NCBI GenBank assembly: GCA_041838515.1
Contig: JBGYPP010000002.1
Location: 1 to 64,000 of the forward strand
Reading direction: 5' to 3'
From: JBGYPP01 sp041838515
GTDB taxonomy: Bacteria; Bacillota; Clostridia; Lachnospirales; Lachnospiraceae
Length of the DNA stretch: 64,000 nucleotides
A program made the translations under genes and the position numbers. The notes beneath the pieces were generated by a model that saw only the letters and a list, made by a program, of their open reading frames with translations, did not search any database and had not been told where the DNA came from. Shown here in pieces: positions 56,569-64,000 of the stretch. Each line of letters opens with the position of its first letter. Position 1 is the stretch's first letter.

Positions 56569-59500
56569 TTACAGCGAGGCTATATCCACCAGCTCCAGCG
56601 CCTGGGCCGCATTCTCCAGGCTGCCCACCAGGGCCGCCGCCGTATCCAGGGAGGTCAGACAGTGTATGCCGGTTTCTATGGCCGTACGGCGTATGATAAA
56701 GCCATCCCGGCTCTTATCCCTGCCCTGGGTGGGCGTGTCTATCACCAGATCGATCTTGTGGCCCAGCAGCAAATCCATGACCGTGGGCGACTCCTGGGAA
56801 ATCTTATTGACCCGGCGGGCCGGCACCCCCGCCTCCTGCAAAGCCCTGGCCGTGCTGTTGGTGGCGTAGATGGTATACCCCAGGGCGGCAAAGCGGCGGC
56901 CTATGTCCACAGCCTCGGGCTTGTCCCCATCCTTGACAGTGATAATAATATTTTTGTGCTTGGGCAGGCGTATGCCCGCGCCCAAAAAGGCCTTATACAG
57001 CGCCTGGTTGAAATCCTTGGACAGGCCCAGACACTCGCCGGTGGACTTCATCTCCGGCCCCAGGCTAATCTCCGCGCCCCGTATTTTTTCAAAGGAGAAC
57101 ACGGGCATCTTGATGGCATAATAGGGGCTGGCCGGATACAGGCCCGGCGCATATCCCAGCTGCTCCAGGCTCTTGCCCAGTATGACCTCCACGGCTATGT
57201 CCACGATAGGCAGGCCGGTGACCTTGCTGATATATGGCACAGTGCGGGAGGAGCGGGGATTTACCTCTATGACATAGACCTCCTCACCTATGGCGATAAA
57301 TTGAATATTGATCAAACCCTTGACCCGCAAGGCCCTGGCCAGGCGGCCCGTATAATCCACCACCTTGTCCACAGCCGCCGGCTCCAGGCTAAATGCCGGG
57401 TAGACGGATATGCTGTCGCCGGAATGTACGCCGGTGCGCTCTATATGCTCCATCACCCCGGGAATAAGGACCTGCTCCCCATCGCAGACAGCATCCACCT
57501 CTATCTCCTTGCCCTGGAGGTACTTGTCCACCAGTATGGGGTGATCCTGGGCCGTGCGGTTGATAATGCCTATGAACTCCTCTATCTCCTGGTCCGAAAA
57601 GGCGATCTGCATGCCCTGACCGCCCAGCACATAACTGGGCCTCACCAGCACCGGATATCCCAGACGCCCGGCCACCTCCTTGGCCTCCGCCGCCGTATAC
57701 ACCGTGCCGCCTGCCGCCCGGGGTATGCCGGTCTGCTCCAAAATACGGTCAAACACCTCCCGGTCCTCAGCCGCATCCACATCCTCCGGCTGGGTGCCCA
57801 ATATGGGTACGCCCATGTCCATCAGACTCTGGGTCAATTTGATGGCCGTCTGTCCGCCAAACTGCACCACTGCGCCGTCCGGCTTCTCCACGTCCACGAT
57901 ATTTTGCACATCCTCCGGAGTCAGAGGCTCAAAATACAGCTTGTCCGCTATATCAAAATCCGTGCTGACGGTTTCCGGATTGTTATTGACTATGATGGTT
58001 TCAAAGCCCTCCCGGGACAGGGCCCAGGTGGCGTGTACGCTGCAATAGTCAAATTCTATGCCCTGGCCTATGCGTATGGGGCCAGACCCCAGCACCAGCA
58101 CCTTTTTGCGCCGGCTGGCCTGGCCCTGGGCCTCGTTCTCCCCGCCGTAGACAGAGTAATAATAGGGCGTGGCCGCCGCATACTCTCCGGCGCAGGTGTC
58201 CACCATCTTAAAGGCGGCCCGTATGCCATGCCTGTGCCGCAGGGCCAGCACCTCCCGGCAGCTGCCGCCCCAGAGGGAGGAGATAACCTTGTCCGGGAAG
58301 CCCATTTTCTTGGCCTCCAGCAGCAGCTCCGCGCCCAGCTCCCGGCCTCTTTGCCCGGACAGCCTGGCCTCCATCTCCACTATGCGCGCGATTTTATCAA
58401 CAAACCAAATATCGATCCGGGTGATGCCGTGTATGCGCTCCGGCGACAGGCCGTGCCGCAGGGCGCCGGCTATGGCAAAAATGCGCCTGTCGTCCACCTG
58501 GGCCAGCCTCTCCTCCCATTCTGCCTCAGTGGCCGGCAGATTGCCAGAGGGCAGCAAGCTGTCCACCTGCTGTTCCAAGGAGCGTATGGCTTTCATCAAC
58601 GCTCCCTCAAAGCTGTCGCCTATGCTCATGACCTCGCCGGTGGCTTTCATCTGGGTACCCAGGGCACGCTTTGCCGTTATAAATTTGTCAAAAGGCAGCC
58701 TGGGCAATTTGACCACGCAGTAATCCACCACAGGCTCAAAGGCCGCCGTGGTTTCCCCGGTGATGGCATTGGTGATCTCGTCCAGGCGGTAGCCCAGAGC
58801 CACCTTGGAGGCCACCCGGGCTATGGGATACCCCGTGGCCTTGCTGGCCAGCGCCGAGGAACGGCTCACCCGGGGATTGACCTCTATCACACAGTATTCA
58901 AAAGAGGTGGGATGCAGCGCAAACTGTATATTGCAGCCGCCGGTAATGCCCAGCGCATCCACTATATGTAAAGCCGAGGCCCTTAGCATGGTCAACTCCG
59001 GCTCCCCCAACGTCTGGGCCGGCGCCACCACTATGCTGTCCCCGGTATGCACGCCCACCGGATCTATATTCTCCATGCTGCATATGGTGATGGCATTGCC
59101 GGCGCCATCCCGCATGGCCTCAAATTCTATCTCTTTCCAGCCGGCTATGCAGCGCTCCACCAACACCTGCCCCACCCGGGAGAGACGCAGTCCGTTCTCC
59201 AGGATCTCCATCAACTGGGCCTTGTTATAGGCTATGCCGCCGCCGGAGCCGCCCAGCGTATAAGCCGGCCGCAGCACCACGGGATATCCTATGCGCTCGC
59301 TGAAGTCTATGCCATCCTGCACATTCTCCACCACAAGGGAGGCGGCGCAGGGCTCGCCTATGCGCTCCATCAGATCCTTGAACTCCTGCCGGCCCTCGGC
59401 GTTGCGTATGGTGGCGGCAGTCGTGCCTATCAGCCGGACCCGGTGCTTGGCCAAAAATCCGCTCTCCTCCAGCTCCATGCCCAGATTTAGCCCTGCCTGG

Positions 59501-59775
59501 CCTCCCAGCGTAGGCAGAAGGCTGTCCGGCTTCTCTTTTTCTATGATTTGCTGCAGTACCGGCACGGTCAACGGCTCTATATATACCTTGTCGGCTATGT
59601 CCTTATCCGTCATGATGGTGGCCGGATTGGAATTGACCAATATGACCTCCACCCCCTCCTCCTTGAGGGAGCGGCAGGCCTGGGTGCCTGCGTAATCAAA
59701 CTCCGCCGCCTGGCCTATGACTATGGGTCCGGATCCTATGACCATCACTCTCTGAATCTGTGGATTCTTAGGCAT
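56569..59775 (-). CDS. carB: Carbamoyl-phosphate synthase large subunit
   Basis: 1068 residues, full length. Two ATP-grasp halves: MVIGSGPIVIGQAAEFDYAG and LVLGSGPIRIGQGIEFDYCS each start a phosphate-binding domain; VIEVNPRVSRSSALASKATG and VIEVNPRSSRTVPYISKVTG are the paired metal sites. The C-terminal 130 residues are the MGS-like allosteric domain (ALGYTIYATNSTARALQEAG). Makes carbamoyl phosphate from bicarbonate, 2 ATP and ammonia. CCAGGAGG precedes the ATG. The paired small subunit upstream has lost its glutaminase triad. Confidence 0.97.
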   Translation of the reverse strand: MPKNPQIQRVMVIGSGPIVIGQAAEFDYAGTQACRSLKEEGVEVILVNSNPATIMTDKDIADKVYIEPLTVPVLQQIIEKEKPDSLLPTLGGQAGLNLGMELEESGFLAKHRVRLIGTTAATIRNAEGRQEFKDLMERIGEPCAASLVVENVQDGIDFSERIGYPVVLRPAYTLGGSGGGIAYNKAQLMEILENGLRLSRVGQVLVERCIAGWKEIEFEAMRDGAGNAITICSMENIDPVGVHTGDSIVVAPAQTLGEPELTMLRASALHIVDALGITGGCNIQFALHPTSFEYCVIEVNPRVSRSSALASKATGYPIARVASKVALGYRLDEITNAITGETTAAFEPVVDYCVVKLPRLPFDKFITAKRALGTQMKATGEVMSIGDSFEGALMKAIRSLEQQVDSLLPSGNLPATEAEWEERLAQVDDRRIFAIAGALRHGLSPERIHGITRIDIWFVDKIARIVEMEARLSGQRGRELGAELLLEAKKMGFPDKVISSLWGGSCREVLALRHRHGIRAAFKMVDTCAGEYAAATPYYYSVYGGENEAQGQASRRKKVLVLGSGPIRIGQGIEFDYCSVHATWALSREGFETIIVNNNPETVSTDFDIADKLYFEPLTPEDVQNIVDVEKPDGAVVQFGGQTAIKLTQSLMDMGVPILGTQPEDVDAAEDREVFDRILEQTGIPRAAGGTVYTAAEAKEVAGRLGYPVLVRPSYVLGGQGMQIAFSDQEIEEFIGIINRTAQDHPILVDKYLQGKEIEVDAVCDGEQVLIPGVMEHIERTGVHSGDSISVYPAFSLEPAAVDKVVDYTGRLARALRVKGLINIQFIAIGEEVYVIEVNPRSSRTVPYISKVTGLPIVDIAVEVILGKSLEQLGYAPGLYPASPYYAIKMPVFSFEKIRGAEISLGPEMKSTGECLGLSKDFNQALYKAFLGAGIRLPKHKNIIITVKDGDKPEAVDIGRRFAALGYTIYATNSTARALQEAGVPARRVNKISQESPTVMDLLLGHKIDLVIDTPTQGRDKSRDGFIIRRTAIETGIHCLTSLDTAAALVGSLENAAQALELVDIASL

Positions 59776-59817
59776 ATACCCTCCTGGATTGTGGAAATCA
59801 TCGACTATGGAATCCCT

Positions 59818-60993
59818 CTAAGACATCTGTGCGCAGAAGCGGGCAAAGAAATCCGCCCTGGGATGCAGCGCTTTGTCGCTGGCCGGATAAAAGGCCGTGG
59901 ACCAAACGCGGCCATCCCCGTAAGAAAGGCCTTCATTGCTGCCATCCTGTATATGCCTGTGGGTTTCCCTGGCCTTGCCGGCCAGGCTGGCCCCATCCAC
60001 GCTATAGAGATGGTTCTGGCCGGTGATCAGTATCTGCCCCCCCTCCACATCCAGCACAGGCAGGTTGCCGCCGCCATGGGCCCGGGCCATCCTCTCCACC
60101 CTGCCGCCGTGGGCCAGAGCCAGCAGCACATGGCCCAAACCCACGCCCCAGAGGGGCAGGCCGCCGGAACAGAGTTTTTCCACCTCATCCACCACTTTGC
60201 CCATAGAAAAAGGGTTCCCAGGCCCGCCTGCTACCAGCAGTCCGTCCGGATTCCCCTCCAACAATGCCTCCGCCGGAGCCGTTCCGGCATAGATATGCAC
60301 ATCAAAACCCCTGGCGGTCAAACCGGCCAGCAAGCTCCTGCGCGCGCCTAGATCCAAAACAGCCACTTTTTTGCCCTTGCCGAACAAATCCTTTATCACA
60401 TGGGGCTTCTTCTCCCGAATCCCCGCCACATAATCCTTTTCCACAAAACGGGCCGCTCCCGCCACAGGACCATTCTCCTCCGGGCACACATGGCCCAGCA
60501 GCAGCCTTTTCTCCCTCTGACCCAAAGCCTGGGGCAGCTCCGGCTCCTCATAGGCAGCCATGGCCGCCTTGGCCCTTTCCACATCCGGCGTATCCGCAGT
60601 AGTCAGCACGCCCAGCGTGCGCCCCCGGCCACGCAACCTCTTTGCCAGCGCGCGTGTGTCTATGCCCTCCAGGGCCACCACACCCTGGGCCTTGAGAAAT
60701 TCCGGCATGCCCAGATCGCAGCGAAAATTGCTGGGTCGTCTAGATATTTCTTTAACAATCAGACCTTTCAGCCAAATCCGCTCAGACTCCATATCCTCCC
60801 GGCAAACGCCCGGATTGCCCACCAAAGGATAGGTCAGACACAGCGCCTGTCCAAGCCAGGCCGGATCGCTGAGCAGCTCCACAAATCCCCCCATGGCATT
60901 GTGGGTAGAGAGTTCACAGACCACCTCGCCAGGCACGCCCGCGCTCTGCCCCTCAAAGACGGTTCCATCCTCCAGTATCAAAAACCCTTTCAT
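59818..60993 (-). CDS. carA: CarA-like small subunit with a dead glutaminase site
   Basis: 391 residues from ATG 60993. The N-terminal CarA domain is good: LILEDGTVFEGQSAGVPGEV, THNAMGGFVELLSDPAWLGQ, LTYPLVGNPG, RRPSNFRCDLGMPEFL. The C-terminal class I amidotransferase domain is recognisable, but its active site is gone. The nucleophile motif GVCLGHQ reads GVGLGHV (Gly285), and the HPE motif reads FYPAS (Tyr369, Ala371). Spacing 285-369-371 equals E. coli 269-353-355, so the alignment is secure. The oxyanion loop is also changed (VAGGPGNP). The frame is intact, so it is probably expressed as a structural or regulatory partner for CarB using free ammonia. Confidence 0.9.
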   Translation of the reverse strand: MKGFLILEDGTVFEGQSAGVPGEVVCELSTHNAMGGFVELLSDPAWLGQALCLTYPLVGNPGVCREDMESERIWLKGLIVKEISRRPSNFRCDLGMPEFLKAQGVVALEGIDTRALAKRLRGRGRTLGVLTTADTPDVERAKAAMAAYEEPELPQALGQREKRLLLGHVCPEENGPVAGAARFVEKDYVAGIREKKPHVIKDLFGKGKKVAVLDLGARRSLLAGLTARGFDVHIYAGTAPAEALLEGNPDGLLVAGGPGNPFSMGKVVDEVEKLCSGGLPLWGVGLGHVLLALAHGGRVERMARAHGGGNLPVLDVEGGQILITGQNHLYSVDGASLAGKARETHRHIQDGSNEGLSYGDGRVWSTAFYPASDKALHPRADFFARFCAQMS

Positions 60994-61044
60994 GCTTTTT
61001 CCACCTGCCCTTTCCCGTCTACAGCACATTCCCAAAATCATTCA

Positions 61045-61100
61045 ATTATAGCATAAGGGGATGGGGATGGCAAATGGGGGATGGGGGATGGAGGTGGAGC
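61045..61100 (-). promoter_or_regulatory. carAB promoter with G-run tract
   Basis: Minus-strand TTGCCA (61068-61073), 17-bp spacer, TATAAT (61045-61050), about 50 nt before carA. The plus strand from 61057 to 61092 is GGGGATGGGG, then GGGGGATGGGGG after a short gap: four runs of four or more G with loops of 2, 9 and 2, a possible quadruplex over the promoter. 61100-61202 is AT-rich without a gene. Confidence 0.6.
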
Positions 61101-61202
61101 TAGATTTCAGAGGGGTGTTTGCAAGGATATGTTTTTGTTAGATAACGTATATTAAAGGAATAATTTTTCATCCTCCTCTTTGCCCCCCCTTCCCTCTGCT
61201 GT

Positions 61203-61913
61203 TTATTTCTTCATTTCTTTACTAAAATAAGCAAAATCCCCAAGGGATCTCCAGCCAATTTTTACTATTTTCCAAAAATTTATAGAATTCACACCTCCGC
61301 TCCTAGGCCGAAACGAAATCGGTTCAAACACAATTTTTTCTCCATAGTACTTAAACCAGGTCGTCATCATAATATTCGGCAAGGCATACTCGTCACGCAT
61401 TTTTCCAATATATTTTTTGACCACTGCTGTACTCATTAATCGAAAAGGAGCATTCGCATCAGGAATCGAAACCCCAAAAAAAATAAATAACAGGCAACAA
61501 ACCACCCTTTCTACAAAAGCTCGAATCACACCATCCCCCCTGTCTCTCCTATAACCAAATACTCCATCAAAGTCTTTGCGTAACTCCCAAAAAGCATGAA
61601 ACTCTTGCGGATTGGTCTGTCCATCAGAATCCGTCTGAAATATATAATCTGCCCCTTTTTGTATTGCATATTTATATAATGCAATTACCTTGGGACCATG
61701 AAATCTGTCAGAATCTTTCAAAATCTCCAATTGCGGCAATTCCTGTTGTAATTCCCTTAAAATATCATCTGTACTGTCCATACTACCAGCATCCGCAACC
61801 ACCAATCTCGACTCCAGATTTTTGTCTTTTAGAATCCCATACCAGGATCTGACCACCTTCTCGATATTTACTTCTTCATTATATGCTGGCATCACAATAT
61901 ACAGAATATCCAT
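61203..61913 (-). CDS. Family 2 glycosyltransferase
   Basis: 236 residues. GT-A fold: ILYIVMPAYNEEVNIEKVVR at the start, VVADAGSMDSTDDIL and the DxD-like YIFQTDSDGQTNP. It resembles dolichol/undecaprenyl-phosphate sugar transferases but has no C-terminal membrane domain beyond one short hydrophobic segment (VVCCLLFIFFGVSI). End of the AT-rich glycan cluster. Confidence 0.85.
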   Translation of the reverse strand: MDILYIVMPAYNEEVNIEKVVRSWYGILKDKNLESRLVVADAGSMDSTDDILRELQQELPQLEILKDSDRFHGPKVIALYKYAIQKGADYIFQTDSDGQTNPQEFHAFWELRKDFDGVFGYRRDRGDGVIRAFVERVVCCLLFIFFGVSIPDANAPFRLMSTAVVKKYIGKMRDEYALPNIMMTTWFKYYGEKIVFEPISFRPRSGGVNSINFWKIVKIGWRSLGDFAYFSKEMKK

Positions 61914-62006
61914 TATACATCCCTCCTCAATCTATGATTTTCCATCAATCGCACTCTCTGAAAGCTGAAAACATACCCTATTCCACCATGTTATTATACC
62001 AATTTT

Positions 62007-62750
62007 TTAAATCAAAGAACAGAATCCCCCAAGCGCCAAATGTCGTACAATTGCCACGACCTCTCTCATCCAGTAATATGGAGCCAACCAACCAGTGGTA
62101 CTAGCTCCCACAAAATACATGTTTTCTCTCATATCACTTATTATCCACTTACATCTAAAAATATGAAAATTGCTGGACACAACCAATGCAGATTCCCCTT
62201 TCCCCATCATGCGAAAACTATACGAAAAGTTTTCCCATGTGTCTTTTGCACTAGTTTCCACCAATACTTCTATGGATTTCTTTTTTGACCGCAAATACTC
62301 TTTCATCAATAACGCTTCATTAAAACTCTTTTCCCCATTACCACCCCCAGAAACCACAATGGGAACAGAATAAATTTGCGACATTTCCAGAGCTTTATCC
62401 AATCTGTTTTGTAATATCTCTGTAATTTGCCCTCTCTCCAACCCACATCCTAAAACCAAAATATACGACAAATCATCTCTCTCTTCAGGCAAAACAGATT
62501 TTTGGCCCAACAAAATACCACAAAAAATAAGAACCACCAAAAGGAAAACTCCTTTCTCCAACACAATCCAAATTGTACTAAAAAAACCCCTCCAAAACTT
62601 CTTACAAAGTTCTCCCAAAATCATTAAAAACATACCACCCAGCAAAAAAAGGGCATTTTCACGTTCCACCGAATAAAAAGCAACCACAACCAAAATATAA
62701 CTTATTACCAAAGCTAAAATACCGATTTTCAACACATATAGTTTACTCAT
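62007..62750 (-). CDS. YdcF-like DUF218 membrane protein
   Basis: 247 residues. Three N-terminal helices (ILALVISYILVVVAFYS, NALFLLGGMFLMILGELCK, VFLLVVLIFCGILLG) precede a DUF218 domain: YILVLGCGLERGQITEILQN, VVSGGGNGEKSFNEALLMKE and VVSSNFHIFRCKWI. Relatives (SanA, ElyC, YdcF) affect envelope glycan assembly. Its ATG overlaps the upstream acyltransferase stop by 4 nt. Confidence 0.85.
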   Translation of the reverse strand: MSKLYVLKIGILALVISYILVVVAFYSVERENALFLLGGMFLMILGELCKKFWRGFFSTIWIVLEKGVFLLVVLIFCGILLGQKSVLPEERDDLSYILVLGCGLERGQITEILQNRLDKALEMSQIYSVPIVVSGGGNGEKSFNEALLMKEYLRSKKKSIEVLVETSAKDTWENFSYSFRMMGKGESALVVSSNFHIFRCKWIISDMRENMYFVGASTTGWLAPYYWMREVVAIVRHLALGGFCSLI

Positions 62751-63295
62751 ATTCTCAGTCTTTTTTTCTGGGCTGGAACACCTGTCACTACAGCATACTC
62801 CTCGGTATCTCTGGTTACAATCGCACCAGCCCCCACCACGGTCCCTTTTCTAATTTTAACACCTGGCATTATTACTGAATTCGCCCCTATCCAAACATCA
62901 TCCTCAATGACAATAGGCAGAGGCTCTGTAGGCCTTTGAAATACCGACGGTGTCCGTCCCTCAATCGGATGTTTTCCCGAGGAAATGGTCACATTATTAC
63001 CTACCAAAACATTGTCTCCAAAACGCACGCCTCCTTTACAATGAATATATGTGCCACTATTAATACCACAATTTTTACCTACCTCAAATTTTCTGCTCTC
63101 TACAATAATTACTCTAGGTTGCACATACACTATTCCCTGTTTTCTCTTAAAAAAAATAGAATACACCAAATTTCTAGCCAATATCCCAATAATACCTGGC
63201 CAGGAATTAAAAACCCAATATGCCCATCCTTCTAATTCCAGCAGAAACAAAGAGCTAAGTTTTACATCACAAAATTTCTGCTTTAAAAATCCCAT
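62747..63295 (-). CDS. Hexapeptide-repeat acyltransferase
   Basis: 182 residues, left-handed beta-helix type. Repeats are clear in NCGINSGTYIHCKGGVRFGD and VWIGANSVIMPGVKIRKGTV, with catalytic-type His in SSGKHPIEG and the ending VVTGVPAQKK. An O-acetyltransferase of the WcaF/LacA kind for surface polysaccharide. The N-terminal 50 residues are an extra hydrophobic helix-rich segment. Confidence 0.88.
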   Translation of the reverse strand: MGFLKQKFCDVKLSSLFLLELEGWAYWVFNSWPGIIGILARNLVYSIFFKRKQGIVYVQPRVIIVESRKFEVGKNCGINSGTYIHCKGGVRFGDNVLVGNNVTISSGKHPIEGRTPSVFQRPTEPLPIVIEDDVWIGANSVIMPGVKIRKGTVVGAGAIVTRDTEEYAVVTGVPAQKKRLRI

Positions 63296-63307
63296 AAAAC
63301 TACCTTT

Positions 63308-63682
63308 CTACTTCGAAACAGCTCCAGCTCTTGAAAGAATAAGCAGTCCCAAAATAATAATCACTGTACCTAAAATCTGAATCTTTCCTACACTCTCATG
63401 AAAATAAAATCTTGCCACCAAAATATTAATTATATATGTCATTGATGTCACTGGAATAATTGTTGACAGTTTATAATTTGAGAGCATGTAAAAGAAAAGA
63501 AGCATCGAACCGCCGTAAAACCCCATCCCCCCCCAAATGTTTGGCGATCTCAACAGGCCAATTACATCCTCTACTCCCCTCAGGGATAACGGCGTCTTAT
63601 CAAAGCGCAATTTCCACAAGGCATTCGCCAATGAATTGCAAACGCAAGCCAAAAAGGCAGGCAGTAACAGTCTCCAAAACAT
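63308..63682 (-). CDS. Small EamA/SMR-like membrane protein
   Basis: 124 residues with four helices: LLLPAFLACVCNSLANALWK, MGFYGGSMLLFFYMLS, IIPVTSMTYIINILVARFYF and ILGTVIIILGLLILSR. The size and the ending match ArnE/ArnF-like or SMR half-transporters. In a glycan cluster it may move a lipid-linked sugar across the membrane. Confidence 0.8.
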   Translation of the reverse strand: MFWRLLLPAFLACVCNSLANALWKLRFDKTPLSLRGVEDVIGLLRSPNIWGGMGFYGGSMLLFFYMLSNYKLSTIIPVTSMTYIINILVARFYFHESVGKIQILGTVIIILGLLILSRAGAVSK

Positions 63683-63717
63683 CCTCTTCCCCCATTTTTC
63701 AAACGATTATTTCCGCC

Positions 63718-64000
63718 TTATGCTTTTTTCAAAATATATCTTTGAATACTCTCAAAAGTTTCATCTGCATGCTTTTCCGAGGACAATCCCACCACAACAT
63801 TGCGAACATAAGTTTCTCCAATGTAAGCGTAGGCCTCTTCAGGCAATATTCTCCCCGACGCCAGTGTAGCCATCGCCAAAACAGTATGGGAACTATTGGC
63901 AATATCTTCTACTACCTTATCCCTAGTAGGATTCATTAAAAAGCCTTTTTTATTCACCGCTGTCATAATCAAACTATTCGACAAGCCAATCTCTTCCAAG
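63718..64000 (-). CDS. TIM-barrel-like protein, C-terminal part
   Basis: The frame is open to the window edge, so the true start lies outside. The last 60 residues (SSHTVLAMATLASGRILPEE, AYAYIGETYVRNVVVGLSSE, KHADETFESI) resemble the end of aldo/keto-reductase-like or related barrels. The first gene of the visible glycan operon, 35 nt before the EamA-like gene. Function not assigned. Confidence 0.6.
   Translation of the reverse strand, partial: LEEIGLSNSLIMTAVNKKGFLMNPTRDKVVEDIANSSHTVLAMATLASGRILPEEAYAYIGETYVRNVVVGLSSEKHADETFESIQRYILKKA

Noticed and set aside
56539..58971. 810-codon plus-strand frame opposite carB
   Set aside because: An antisense shadow of the carB reading frame.
1..64000. 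tRNA or rRNA genes
   Set aside because: No cloverleaf-like sequence with a T-loop GGTTCRA pattern or rRNA-like block was recognised; a covariance search would be decisive.

Overview
The window looks like chromosomal DNA of an anaerobic gut-type Bacillota, class Clostridia, most likely Lachnospiraceae. The evidence is the gene set: an AICAR-transformylase-only PurH beside a PurO-type IMP cyclohydrolase, a GlnRS, a DUF438 protein, a LplB/YtcP-type sugar transporter with an AraC regulator, and QueH, all with strong AGGAGG ribosome binding sites. The core (about 11.8-61 kb) is GC-rich yet uses ATA for isoleucine freely. The first 11.6 kb and the last 2.8 kb are more AT-rich and look acquired. Almost every core gene lies on the minus strand.

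Layout. 1-2.05 kb: wreck of a type II restriction-modification system (control gene with an in-frame stop, intact C5 methyltransferase, 3'-truncated HpaII-like endonuclease) abutting a TnpW-type transposon gene. 2.2-5.8 kb: an Rrf2 regulator and an NAD(P)-binding protein that share an operator, a metallophosphoesterase with an internal stop, and an ATPase of the DUF234 type. 6.0-11.6 kb: an integrative element with an IS3 scar, a cluster of inverted repeats and iterons, two paralogous winged-helix proteins, an excisionase-like gene, five small regulators around a divergent control region, a PD-(D/E)XK-like protein and a tyrosine integrase pointing at the 3' end of rpsI. 11.8-15 kb: rpsI, rplM, cutC and a DUF438/PAS protein. 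15.2-25.8 kb: one operon-like run for fucosylated glycans (solute-binding lipoprotein, two permeases, GH29 alpha-L-fucosidase, membrane-bound AraC regulator, transglutaminase-like protein). 26.1-34.9 kb: uracil permease, SGNH hydrolase, an in-frame OhrR-glutathione peroxidase fusion under a near-ideal OhrR operator, a CDF transporter, and TetR-MBOAT-SGNH genes for O-acylation. 35.2-43.8 kb: glnS-purH-purO, a GGDEF-EAL protein, guaB. 44.2-49.3 kb: Feo-type Cys-rich protein, DAHP synthase, and an XRE-ImmA-Y-family polymerase-YolD operon behind a LexA-like box. 49.5-61 kb: DUF1697, PrsW, NUDIX and aminotransferase genes, then carA-carB-queH-argS-deoC. 61.2-64 kb: AT-rich surface-glycan genes running off the window.

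Three things stand out. CarA has lost all three residues of its glutaminase triad (Cys to Gly, His to Tyr, Glu to Ala, at the exact spacing of the E. coli residues). The peroxide sensor OhrR is fused to a peroxidase and sits behind its own operator. Short tandem duplications (21, 36, 39, 42, 71 and 116 bp) recur across the core, and four of them start at or a few codons before a stop codon.
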